The notes beneath the pieces are model-generated. The model was not told the DNA's origin. It made no database searches and worked only from the letters and a program-made list of their open reading frames with translations. From Comamonas sp. lk (GTDB lineage: Bacteria > Pseudomonadota > Gammaproteobacteria > Burkholderiales > Burkholderiaceae_C): a stretch of DNA of 9,282 bases. Position numbers and translations under genes: made by a program. Of the stretch, positions 1 through 6,791 are shown piece by piece; the stretch's first letter is position 1, and the number at the start of each line of letters is the position of its first letter. The stretch is from NCBI GenBank assembly GCA_945875225.1, contig CAMCJY010000059.1, positions 1 to 9,282 on the forward strand, read 5' to 3'.

Positions 1-1536
1 GCCCGCGAGCGCGGCCATGTGCTCGAAGGTCTGGCGGTCGCGCTGGCCAATATCGACGAATTCATCGCCATCATCCGCAATGCCCCCACTCCGCCAGTGG
101 CCAAGGCTGCGTTGATGACCCGCAGCTGGGACAGCAAACTGGTGCGCGAGATGCTCACCCGAAGCCGCATGGACGGCGGCGCGGTCAATGCCGACGACTT
201 CCGCCCCGATGGACTGGACAAATCTTTGGGCATGGGCAGCGATGGCTTGTACCGCTTGTCCGACACGCAGGCGCAGGAAATCCTGCAAATGCGCCTGCAG
301 CGCCTGACCGGCCTGGACCAAGACAAGATCGTCACCGAATACAAAGAGGTGATGTCCGAAATCGAAGACTTGCTGGACATCCTGGCCCGGCCAGAGCGCG
401 TCTCCACCATCATTAGCGAAGAGCTCGCTGCCATCAAGCAAGAATTCGGGCAAACCAAGCTGGGCGCACGCCGCAGCCTGGTCGAACACAGCTCGTATGA
501 CCTGAGCACCGAAGACCTGATCACGCCTACCGATATGGTGGTCACGCTCAGCCACAGCGGGTATATCAAGAGCCAACCCCTGGGCGAATACCGGGCGCAA
601 AAGCGCGGCGGACGCGGCAAGCAGGCCACGGCGACCAAAGAAGACGACTGGGTGGACCAGCTCTTTATCGCCAACACACACGACTACATCTTGTGCTTCT
701 CCAACCGCGGCCGTTTGTACTGGCTGAAGGTCTGGGAGGTGCCGCAAGGTTCGCGCGGCTCCCGCGGGCGCCCCATCGTCAATATGTTCCCACTGCAAGA
801 CGGCGAAAAAATCACCGTGGTGCTGCCACTAACTGGTGACAAGCGCACTTTCCCGGCAGACCAATTCGTGTTCATGGCCACGTCCATGGGCATCGTTAAG
901 AAGACTCCACTGGACGACTTCAACAACCCGCGCAAGGTCGGCATCATTGCGGTCAACCTGGACGAGGGCGACTACCTGATCGGCGCCGCGATTACCGACG
1001 GCCAGCACGACGTCATGCTGTTTTCCGACGGCGGTAAAGCGGTACGTTTTAACGAGGACGAAGTCACCGCCCATGGCCGCCAGTCGCGCGGCGTCAAAGG
1101 CATGAACCTGGAAGAAGGCCAAAGCGTCATCGCCATGTTGGTCGCCGAGGATGAGCAACAAAGCGTGCTCACCGCCACCGAAAACGGCTACGGCAAGCGC
1201 ACCAGCATTACGGAATACACCCGCCATGGACGTGGCACCAAGGGCATGATTGCCATCCAGCAAACCGAGCGCAACGGCAAAGTAGTGGCCGCCACCTTGG
1301 TACATGTGGACGACGAGATCATGCTGATTACCGACCGCGGCGTGCTGGTACGCACCCGCGTATCCGAAATCCGCGAACTCGGCCGCGCCACCCAGGGCGT
1401 GACCTTGATCAGCCTGGACGAAGGCTCCAAACTCAGCGGCCTGCAACGCATCGTGGAAAACGATGCCAACCAGACGGACACAGCAGGCGATAACGCAGAC
1501 GACAGCGCACCCGAAGGTGACGTCAGCGACGAATGA
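1..1536 (+). CDS. gyrA: DNA gyrase subunit A, C-terminal part (5' end outside window)
   Basis: This is the ATP-independent breakage-reunion subunit of the type II topoisomerase that introduces negative supercoils. The reading frame is open from base 1 (it begins ARERGHVLEGLAVALANID, matching the family), so the apparent GTG at 19 is internal. The 511 residues visible correspond to roughly the last 58% of a protein of about 880 residues. The catalytic tyrosine and the quinolone-resistance region lie upstream and cannot be assessed. Seen here are the end of the coiled-coil/dimer region (about residues 1–150), then the beta-pinwheel DNA-wrapping domain. That domain opens with a GyrA-box, QKRGGRGK, at bases 598–621 (family form QRRGGKG). 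Repeated blade motifs of the G-x-x-G type follow (for example SRGVKGMNLEEG, GRGTKGM). The last ~27 residues are an acidic tail rich in D, E and N. Such tails modulate wrapping in E. coli GyrA; the same role here is inference. serC begins 10 nt after the stop. Confidence 0.98.
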   Translation, partial: ARERGHVLEGLAVALANIDEFIAIIRNAPTPPVAKAALMTRSWDSKLVREMLTRSRMDGGAVNADDFRPDGLDKSLGMGSDGLYRLSDTQAQEILQMRLQRLTGLDQDKIVTEYKEVMSEIEDLLDILARPERVSTIISEELAAIKQEFGQTKLGARRSLVEHSSYDLSTEDLITPTDMVVTLSHSGYIKSQPLGEYRAQKRGGRGKQATATKEDDWVDQLFIANTHDYILCFSNRGRLYWLKVWEVPQGSRGSRGRPIVNMFPLQDGEKITVVLPLTGDKRTFPADQFVFMATSMGIVKKTPLDDFNNPRKVGIIAVNLDEGDYLIGAAITDGQHDVMLFSDGGKAVRFNEDEVTAHGRQSRGVKGMNLEEGQSVIAMLVAEDEQQSVLTATENGYGKRTSITEYTRHGRGTKGMIAIQQTERNGKVVAATLVHVDDEIMLITDRGVLVRTRVSEIRELGRATQGVTLISLDEGSKLSGLQRIVENDANQTDTAGDNADDSAPEGDVSDE

Positions 1537-1546
1537 GTCTGGCCGC

Positions 1547-2665
1547 GTGACGCGCCCTTTTAATTTTTCCGCCGGTCCGGCCACCATGCCATTGGAGGTG
1601 CTGCAAAGGGCGGCGGCCGATATGAGCAATTGGCACGATGCCGATGGCAAACCCAGCGGCATGGGTGTCATGGAAATGAGCCACCGAGGCAAAGCCTTTG
1701 GCAGCATCGTGCAGCATGCCGAGGTCTGCCTGCGCCGCTTGCTGGCGGTGCCCGAGGCCTTTCATATCTTGTTTATGCAAGGCGGCGGTCTGGCGCAAAA
1801 CGCCATCGTCCCCATGAACCTGTGCGGCCCTGATTCCACTAAGCCAGCGCTGGACTTTGTGTTGACGGGCAGTTGGAGCCAAAAATCCTGCCAGGAAGCG
1901 GCTAAGTATGGTGCGCCGCGGATTGCTGCCAGCGCGCAGGAATCGGGTTTCCACCGCATCCCGGAACCCGGCGGTTGGCAGCTCAGCCCAAACGCCCGCT
2001 ATGTGCATATTTGCGGCAACGAGACTATCCATGGCGTGGAATTTCATACCCTGCCCGACCTGCGCGCCTTGGGCTCGGATGCGCCGCTGGTAGTGGACTT
2101 TTCCTCGCACGTTGCATCGCGCCCGGTGGATTGGAGCCGCGTGGGCCTGGCCTTTGCCGGCGCGCAAAAAAACCTGGGCCCTGCAGGTCTGACCCTGCTA
2201 GTGGTGCGCGACGACTTGCTTGGCGCGGCCTTGGACATCTGCCCCAGCGCCTTCAACTTCAAAAACATCGCGGATAACGCCTCTTTGTTCAACACCCCGC
2301 CCACCTATGGCATTTATATGGCGGGCCTGGTATTTGACTGGGTAGAGCAGCAAGGCGGTATTGCGGCCATAGAGGCGCGCAACATCGAAAAAGCTGACCT
2401 GCTCTACCAAGCCGTCGATGGCTCGGATTTGTATTTCAATCCGGTAGAGCCGACCTGCCGCTCGCGCATGAACGTGCCTTTCTTTCTGCGTGACCCCGCT
2501 TTGGAGAGCGACTTTTTGCAGGGCGCAGAGCAAGCCGGCCTGCTGCAACTCAAGGGTCACAAGTCAGTAGGCGGCCTGCGCGCCAGCATTTACAACGCCA
2601 TGCCTTTGGAGGGCGTGCAGGCGCTGGTGGCATTTATGCGATCATTTGAACGCACCCGCGCTTAA
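1547..2665 (+). CDS. serC: Phosphoserine aminotransferase
   Basis: This PLP-dependent class V aminotransferase converts 3-phosphohydroxypyruvate plus glutamate to O-phosphoserine in serine synthesis. It also acts on the analogous step of de novo pyridoxal phosphate synthesis in bacteria that use that route. The product is 372 aa, close to the family's usual ~360. Diagnostic stretches are FNFSAGPATMP at the N-terminus, MEMSHRGKAF, the PLP-lysine motif FAGAQKNLGPAG (Lys208), FNTPPTYGIY, SRMNVPF and GLRASIYNAMPLEGV near the end. I chose the GTG at 1547 because it sits four residues before the conserved FNFSAGPA. The in-frame ATG at 1463 would overlap gyrA by 74 nt and add 28 unconserved residues, while the next ATG (1586) would remove the FNFSAGP motif. 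There is no strong Shine-Dalgarno, so translation is probably coupled to gyrA termination 10 nt upstream. pheA follows after 11 nt. Confidence 0.97.
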   Translation: MTRPFNFSAGPATMPLEVLQRAAADMSNWHDADGKPSGMGVMEMSHRGKAFGSIVQHAEVCLRRLLAVPEAFHILFMQGGGLAQNAIVPMNLCGPDSTKPALDFVLTGSWSQKSCQEAAKYGAPRIAASAQESGFHRIPEPGGWQLSPNARYVHICGNETIHGVEFHTLPDLRALGSDAPLVVDFSSHVASRPVDWSRVGLAFAGAQKNLGPAGLTLLVVRDDLLGAALDICPSAFNFKNIADNASLFNTPPTYGIYMAGLVFDWVEQQGGIAAIEARNIEKADLLYQAVDGSDLYFNPVEPTCRSRMNVPFFLRDPALESDFLQGAEQAGLLQLKGHKSVGGLRASIYNAMPLEGVQALVAFMRSFERTRA

Positions 2666-2669
2666 AGGA
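2664..2669 (+). promoter_or_regulatory. Ribosome binding site of pheA
   Basis: AAAGGA overlaps the serC TAA stop and lies 7 nt before the pheA ATG at 2677. It is the clearest Shine-Dalgarno in the amino-acid part of the operon. The neighbouring genes serC, tyrA and aroA have weak or no such sites, which suggests that pheA can be initiated independently while the others lean on coupling (inference). Confidence 0.75.
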
Positions 2670-2676
2670 CAGACAC

Positions 2677-3774
2677 ATGGCACTGACACTGGCTGAACTG
2701 CGTACCCGCATCGACGCGCTCGATTTGGAACTGCTCGCCCTGCTCAACCGCCGCGCGGCGCTGGCCCGCGATGTCGGCGAAATCAAAAAAGGCGAAGGCT
2801 CGGTGGTATTTCGCCCCGAGCGCGAGGCCCAAGTGATCGCTAATTTGCAAGAAGCCAACACCCAAAGCGGACTGGCGCATACCCTGCAGTCAGAAAGCGT
2901 GGCCTATGTGTGGCGCGAAATCATGTCGGCCTGCCGCGCTTTAGAGACGCCCCAGCGCGTGGCCTACCTCGGCCCGGCCGGCACCTTTAGCGAAGAGGCG
3001 GCGCTGCGCTTTTTCGGCTCCAGCATCGCCCATGTACCTTGCGCCAACTTTGATGAAGTCTTTCACGCGACCGCGGCCGGTTCGGCGCAATTTGGGGTGA
3101 TTCCGGTGGAAAACAGCAGCGAGGGCGTGGTGACCCGCTCGCTGGATTTACTCTTGACTTCGCCGCTGCACATCATCGGCGAAACCAGCCTGATGGTGCG
3201 CCACCATTTGCTGCGCGCCAGCGACAGCCTGGACGGGATTAAGGTCGTGCTGGCCCACCCGCAGGCGCTGGCCCAGTGCCAGAACTGGCTGAGTACCCAC
3301 TTGCCGCATGCCGAGCGACGCGCCGTCTCCAGCAATGCCGAGGGCGCGCGCCTAGCGGCGCAAGAGAGCGGCTGGGCGGCTATCGCCAGCGAACGCGCAG
3401 GCTCTACGTTCGGCCTGCACCTGGCTGCACGCGCCATCCAGGACGACGCCTTTAACCGCACCCGGTTTGTAGTGGTCTGCCTGCCAAGCACCCTGGCCGC
3501 ACCCCAGGCCAGCGGGCGTGACTGCATCAGCCTGGTGGTCTCCGTGCCCAACCGCCCCGGGGCGGTACACGACCTGCTGGTGCCCCTGAAAAAGCACGGT
3601 GTTTCCATGACGCGCTTTGAATCGCGCCCTGCGCGTTCCGGCCAATGGGAGTATTACTTTTATATCGACCTGCAAGGCCACCCCTCCGAGCCGCAGGTGC
3701 AGGTCGCGCTGGCCGAGCTGCAATCGCTGTGCGCTTTTTACAAAGTGCTGGGTACCTACCCGCTGGCGGACTGA
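2677..3774 (+). CDS. pheA: Bifunctional chorismate mutase / prephenate dehydratase (P-protein)
   Basis: This cytosolic enzyme converts chorismate to prephenate and then to phenylpyruvate, the precursor of phenylalanine. It has 365 aa, the usual P-protein size. Domains in order: an AroQ-type all-helical chorismate mutase (about residues 1–90; conserved R11, R26, K37 and the RPEREAQV segment); prephenate dehydratase (about 94–270; VAYLGPAGTFSEEAA, GVIPVENSSEGVV, and the catalytic TRF motif at Thr262–Phe264); and a C-terminal ACT domain (about 285–360). The ACT domain carries PGAV (294–297) and ESRP (315–318), the elements that in characterised P-proteins form the phenylalanine-binding allosteric site, so feedback inhibition by phenylalanine is expected. 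The start is an ATG 7 nt after AAAGGA. No leader peptide or attenuator hairpin is visible upstream, so control appears to be allosteric rather than by local attenuation (inference). tyrA follows after 13 nt. Confidence 0.97.
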   Translation: MALTLAELRTRIDALDLELLALLNRRAALARDVGEIKKGEGSVVFRPEREAQVIANLQEANTQSGLAHTLQSESVAYVWREIMSACRALETPQRVAYLGPAGTFSEEAALRFFGSSIAHVPCANFDEVFHATAAGSAQFGVIPVENSSEGVVTRSLDLLLTSPLHIIGETSLMVRHHLLRASDSLDGIKVVLAHPQALAQCQNWLSTHLPHAERRAVSSNAEGARLAAQESGWAAIASERAGSTFGLHLAARAIQDDAFNRTRFVVVCLPSTLAAPQASGRDCISLVVSVPNRPGAVHDLLVPLKKHGVSMTRFESRPARSGQWEYYFYIDLQGHPSEPQVQVALAELQSLCAFYKVLGTYPLAD

Positions 3775-3787
3775 GGCTTGACACACG

Positions 3788-4651
3788 GTGTTTGAACAAC
3801 TCGGACTGGTGGGCTGCGGACTCATGGGCGGCTCGTTTGCGCTGGCACTCAAGCGCGCCGGTTTGGTGCGCCGCGTAGTCGGCTTCAGCCCATCCCAGGC
3901 CACCCGCGAGCGCGCGCTGGACATGGGCGTTATTGACGCAATAGCCCCTAGCGCGACCCAGGCCGCCCAAGGCAGTGACCTGGTGCTGGTGGCCGTGCCG
4001 GTGGCCGCCACGCAAAGCACTTTGGCTGCACTGGCGGGGTCCTTGTCGCCGCAAGCGCTATTGATGGACGTGGGCTCCACCAAGCGCGATGTGGTGCAAG
4101 CCGCAGCGCTTGCGCTGGGCGACAAACTGCCCACTTTTGTGCCGGCACACCCGATTGCGGGCAAAGAAGTCGCTGGCGTAGCCCACGCCGATGTGGATTT
4201 GTATAACGGCTGCCAGGTCATCCTCACTCCCATGGAACAAACCGGCAAAGCCCAATTGGCGCAAGCGCAGGCGCTATGGACCGGTTTAGGCGCACAAGTG
4301 CGCACCATGAGCGCGCTGGAACACGACAGCGCATTTGCCGCCGTGAGCCACCTACCGCATCTGCTGGCCTTTGCCGCCATGAATGCGGTCAATGCCCAAG
4401 CCCAAGCGGCGCAATTTCTGTCCCTGGCCGGCCCGGGCTTTCGCGACTTCACCCGCATTGCCGCTTCCGACCCCGCCGTCTGGCGCGACATCCTGCACGC
4501 CAACCGGGACCAGTTGCTGCTGCAATCCCAGCACCTACGCGAGGCTTTGCAATCCTTTGAAACCGCGTTGGCCCAAGGTGACAATGCAGCCCTGCAAGCG
4601 CTGATCAGCGCCGCCAGCCAATCCCGCGCCGCTTGGTCGCTCAAGCGCTAA
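3788..4651 (+). CDS. tyrA: Prephenate dehydrogenase (TyrA family)
   Basis: The enzyme oxidatively decarboxylates prephenate (possibly also arogenate) to 4-hydroxyphenylpyruvate (or tyrosine), committing flux to tyrosine. It has 287 aa, about the family norm for the monofunctional enzyme, with no fused mutase or ACT domain. The Rossmann fold opens with GLVGCGLMGGSFA (GxGxxGxS). Further family motifs are DVGSTK, the catalytic-region HPIAGKE, SHLPHLLAFA, and GPGFRDFTRIAASDP with its substrate-binding arginine. The GTG at 3788 is the start because an in-frame TGA lies at 3779–3781 and the next ATG would cut into the nucleotide-binding motif. A weak TGAGG sits 11 nt upstream, overlapping the pheA stop. 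The residue after beta-strand 2 is in VVGFSPS, with no Asp where strictly NAD-dependent enzymes usually have one, so cofactor choice is open. The hisC-like gene found here in some relatives is absent. Confidence 0.95.
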   Translation: MFEQLGLVGCGLMGGSFALALKRAGLVRRVVGFSPSQATRERALDMGVIDAIAPSATQAAQGSDLVLVAVPVAATQSTLAALAGSLSPQALLMDVGSTKRDVVQAAALALGDKLPTFVPAHPIAGKEVAGVAHADVDLYNGCQVILTPMEQTGKAQLAQAQALWTGLGAQVRTMSALEHDSAFAAVSHLPHLLAFAAMNAVNAQAQAAQFLSLAGPGFRDFTRIAASDPAVWRDILHANRDQLLLQSQHLREALQSFETALAQGDNAALQALISAASQSRAAWSLKR

Positions 4652-4660
4652 AACACGCCC

Positions 4661-6658
4661 ATGTTTGCCACCCGTTTTCTCGACCTTCCCCCCCTAGCCC
4701 ATGCTGGCGGCAGCATCACCCTGCCTGGCTCCAAAAGCATTTCCAACCGCGTGCTGCTGCTGGCCGCACTGTGCGAAGGCGTTACTGACATCCACGACCT
4801 GCTCGATTCGGATGACACCCGAGTCATGCTTATCGCGCTAAAGGCCCTGGGCTGTGTCCTGCAGCAGGAGGGCAACAGCCTGCGCCTGACGGGCCTGAAC
4901 GGGCGTTTGCCGCAAGCACCCATCGCCTTGTTTTTGGGCAATGCCGGCACCGCCATGCGCCCCTTAACCGCCGCGCTGAGCGTGCTGGGCGGTGACTTCA
5001 CGCTCAGCGGCGTGCCCCGCATGCACGAGCGCCCGATCGGCGACCTGGTGGATGCCCTGCGCCAACTGGGCTGCCGCATTGACTACACCGGGCAGCAAGG
5101 GTTTCCGCCGCTGCACATCGGCACGCCCAGTTTGCAGTTGGACGCGCCCATTCAAGTGCGCGGCGACATGTCCAGCCAATTCCTGACCGCCTTGCTCATG
5201 GCCTTGCCGCTGGTAGCGCGCCGGGACATCGTGATCGAGGTGGTGGGCGAATTGATTTCGCGGCCCTATATCGCCATTACCTTGAATCTGTTGGCGCAGT
5301 TTGGCGTGCAAGTCCAACGCGAAGGTTGGCAGCGTTTTGTCATTCCCGCAGGCAGCCGTTTGCGCTCGCCTGGGACGCTGCATGTGGAAGCCGATGCTTC
5401 GTCTGCCAGCTATTTTGTGGCACTGGGCGCCATTGCGCCGGGCAGCGAAGGCATACGCGTCCAGGGCCTGGGGGAGAACTCGATTCAAGGGGATATCCGC
5501 TTTATCGAGGCCGCGCGCGCCATGGGTGCCATGGTGGACAGCGGCCCCAATAATTTGCATGTGCGTCGCGGCGCCTGGCCGCTCAAGGCCATAGACCTAG
5601 ACTGCAACCATATCCCCGACGCCGCCATGACCCTGGCCGTGATGGCGTTGTATGCCCAGGGCACCACGGTGCTGCGCAATATCGCCAGCTGGCGTGTCAA
5701 AGAAACCGACCGCATCGCCGCCATGGCCACCGAGCTGCGCAAGCTCGGCGCCAGCGTGCAGGAAACACCCGACTCGATAGCCGTCACCGCGCCTGCCCAC
5801 GCTGCGGATTGGCGCGCCGCCAGCATCCACACCTACGACGACCACCGCATCGCCATGTGCTTTTCGCTGGCCGCCTTCAATCCGGCGCAATTGCCGGTGC
5901 GCATCTTGGAGCCGCAGTGCGTGGCCAAAACTTTTCCGGATTATTTTGAAGCCTTGTTCAGCGTTACCGATGCAGCGGCAGGCCACATTCCGGTGCTGTG
6001 CGTGGATGGGCCAACGGCTTCGGGCAAAGGTACGCTGGCCTCGGTGCTGGCCGCTGCGCTGGGCTACCACTTTCTGGATTCGGGTGCGCTGTACCGCATT
6101 GCGGCCTATGCGGCCGTGCAAAGCGGCCTAACACTTGAAGCTGCGAACGAAGCGGCCATCGCCGCATTGGCAGGCAGCTTGGACATCCGCTTTGAAGGCG
6201 AGCGCGTTTGGCTGGGCGGGCAGGAGGTGAGTGAAACCATACGCACCGAGCAAGCGGGCATGGATGCCTCGGCCGTTTCCAGCCTGCCCTCGGTGCGCGC
6301 TGCGCTGATGGATGTGCAACAGCGTTTTCGACGCCTGCCCGGGCTGGTGGCGGACGGGCGGGACATGGGCACGGTGGTGTTTCCCGATGCGCAACTCAAG
6401 GTGTATCTCACCGCCAGCGCCCAACGCAGAGGCGAAAGACGTTATAAGCAATTGATTTCAAAGGGAATTTCGGCTACACTCGACTCTCTTTGCGCGGACC
6501 TGGCCGCGCGCGACTTGCGGGATACCACCCGCACCGTTGCGCCGCTCAAGCCCGCAAAAGATGCGATGCTGCTAGACAACTCCGAATTGACGATTGAAGA
6601 GTCGATCACGCAGGTCTTAGACTGGTGGCAAAGCAAGCAGCTATTTGATGCACCTTAA
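4661..6658 (+). CDS. aroA-cmk: AroA–CMK fusion: EPSP synthase / cytidylate kinase
   Basis: One uninterrupted 665-aa frame joins two enzymes. Residues 1 to ~435 are EPSP synthase, which transfers enolpyruvate from PEP to shikimate-3-phosphate. Visible are LPGSKSISNR (Lys25, Arg30), LFLGNAGTAMRP (Gly96, Thr97, Pro101, all as in the glyphosate-sensitive E. coli enzyme), SSQFLTALLMA, NHIPDAAM (Asp320), WRVKETDR (Glu348) and the closing KTFPDYFE. After a linker of about seven residues (436–442), residues ~443–665 are a full CMP kinase that phosphorylates CMP/dCMP. It shows the P-loop GPTASGKGT (450–458), DSGALYR, IRTEQAG, ADGRDMGTVVFPDA and RDLRDTTR. Both halves look intact and full length compared with E. 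coli AroA (427 aa) and CMK (227 aa). The ATG at 4661 lies 9 nt after tyrA without a Shine-Dalgarno, which suggests coupling. The separate genes are adjacent in many proteobacteria, so fusion by loss of the intergenic stop is the simple origin. Confidence 0.96.
   Translation: MFATRFLDLPPLAHAGGSITLPGSKSISNRVLLLAALCEGVTDIHDLLDSDDTRVMLIALKALGCVLQQEGNSLRLTGLNGRLPQAPIALFLGNAGTAMRPLTAALSVLGGDFTLSGVPRMHERPIGDLVDALRQLGCRIDYTGQQGFPPLHIGTPSLQLDAPIQVRGDMSSQFLTALLMALPLVARRDIVIEVVGELISRPYIAITLNLLAQFGVQVQREGWQRFVIPAGSRLRSPGTLHVEADASSASYFVALGAIAPGSEGIRVQGLGENSIQGDIRFIEAARAMGAMVDSGPNNLHVRRGAWPLKAIDLDCNHIPDAAMTLAVMALYAQGTTVLRNIASWRVKETDRIAAMATELRKLGASVQETPDSIAVTAPAHAADWRAASIHTYDDHRIAMCFSLAAFNPAQLPVRILEPQCVAKTFPDYFEALFSVTDAAAGHIPVLCVDGPTASGKGTLASVLAAALGYHFLDSGALYRIAAYAAVQSGLTLEAANEAAIAALAGSLDIRFEGERVWLGGQEVSETIRTEQAGMDASAVSSLPSVRAALMDVQQRFRRLPGLVADGRDMGTVVFPDAQLKVYLTASAQRRGERRYKQLISKGISATLDSLCADLAARDLRDTTRTVAPLKPAKDAMLLDNSELTIEESITQVLDWWQSKQLFDAP
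6452..6480 (+). promoter_or_regulatory. Candidate sigma70 promoter for rpsA inside the cmk coding region
   Basis: TTGATT (6452–6457) and TACACT (6475–6480) are separated by exactly 17 nt. Each matches four of six consensus positions. The surrounding codons (about 6437–6490: AGA, TTG, ATT, TCA, GGA, ATT, ACA, TCT, CTT) are AT-rich and unlike the GC-ending codons of the rest of the gene, as expected if a promoter constrains them. A start near 6487 would give a leader of about 305 nt to the rpsA ATG. In E. coli, rpsA is also served by promoters upstream in the cmk region. A weaker alternative, TTGAAG (6594) and TAGACT (6618) with an 18-nt spacer, lies closer to the gene. Confidence 0.45.
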
Positions 6659-6791
6659 GCGGGCGTCACGAAGCTGGCGATAAGCGAAAAGTCCAGGGTT
6701 TTCCTGGCACGGCCCCCGAGGCTCCCCTCGCGCTGCATGCGCATGGTTTCGGGGTTCTACAACCTAACCCGCGGTTTACGCCGCACACAAC
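6659..6791 (+). promoter_or_regulatory. rpsA leader, structured and lacking a Shine-Dalgarno
   Basis: This 133-nt gap has no credible ORF. It can form several short helices: CCAGG/CCTGG (6693–6697 with 6703–6707); CCCCGA/TCGGGG (6714–6719 with 6749–6754) enclosing GCGC/GCGC (6730–6733 with 6739–6742); and GCGG/CCGC (6771–6774 with 6781–6784) just before the start codon. A competing helix CGAGG/CCTCG (6717–6721 with 6726–6730) excludes the second. The 17 nt before the ATG contain no purine-rich ribosome binding site. E. coli rpsA also lacks a strong Shine-Dalgarno and is autoregulated by S1 through its folded leader. Equivalent control here is inference. Confidence 0.5.

Noticed and set aside
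598..621. GyrA-box variant QKRGGRGK as a sign of a parC-like protein
   Set aside because: An intact box, the full pinwheel and an acidic tail fit GyrA. ParC has a degenerate box and fewer blades, so the small change is within GyrA variation.
1463..1546. Upstream ATG extension of serC
   Set aside because: The 28 added residues overlap the gyrA acidic tail in another frame and are not part of the SerC family. The GTG at 1547 places FNFSAGPA at the expected distance from the start.
829..1707. 292-codon antisense frame over the gyrA end and serC start
   Set aside because: Shadow of gyrA coding bias with no family resemblance and no independent start signals.
3778..3783. Perfect -35 TTGACA just before tyrA
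   Set aside because: No -10-like hexamer lies 16–18 nt downstream (TCGGAC and its neighbours match poorly), and it would start transcription inside tyrA. Treated as chance.
3352..4644. 430-codon antisense frame across pheA and tyrA
   Set aside because: It covers two certain + strand genes and their junction, and its composition (Ala/Ser/Arg/Trp/Cys) is that of a shadow frame.
4922..4963. Possible glyphosate-tolerant EPSP synthase
   Set aside because: Gly96, Thr97 and Pro101 are all the residues of the sensitive class I enzyme, so nothing in this loop suggests tolerance.
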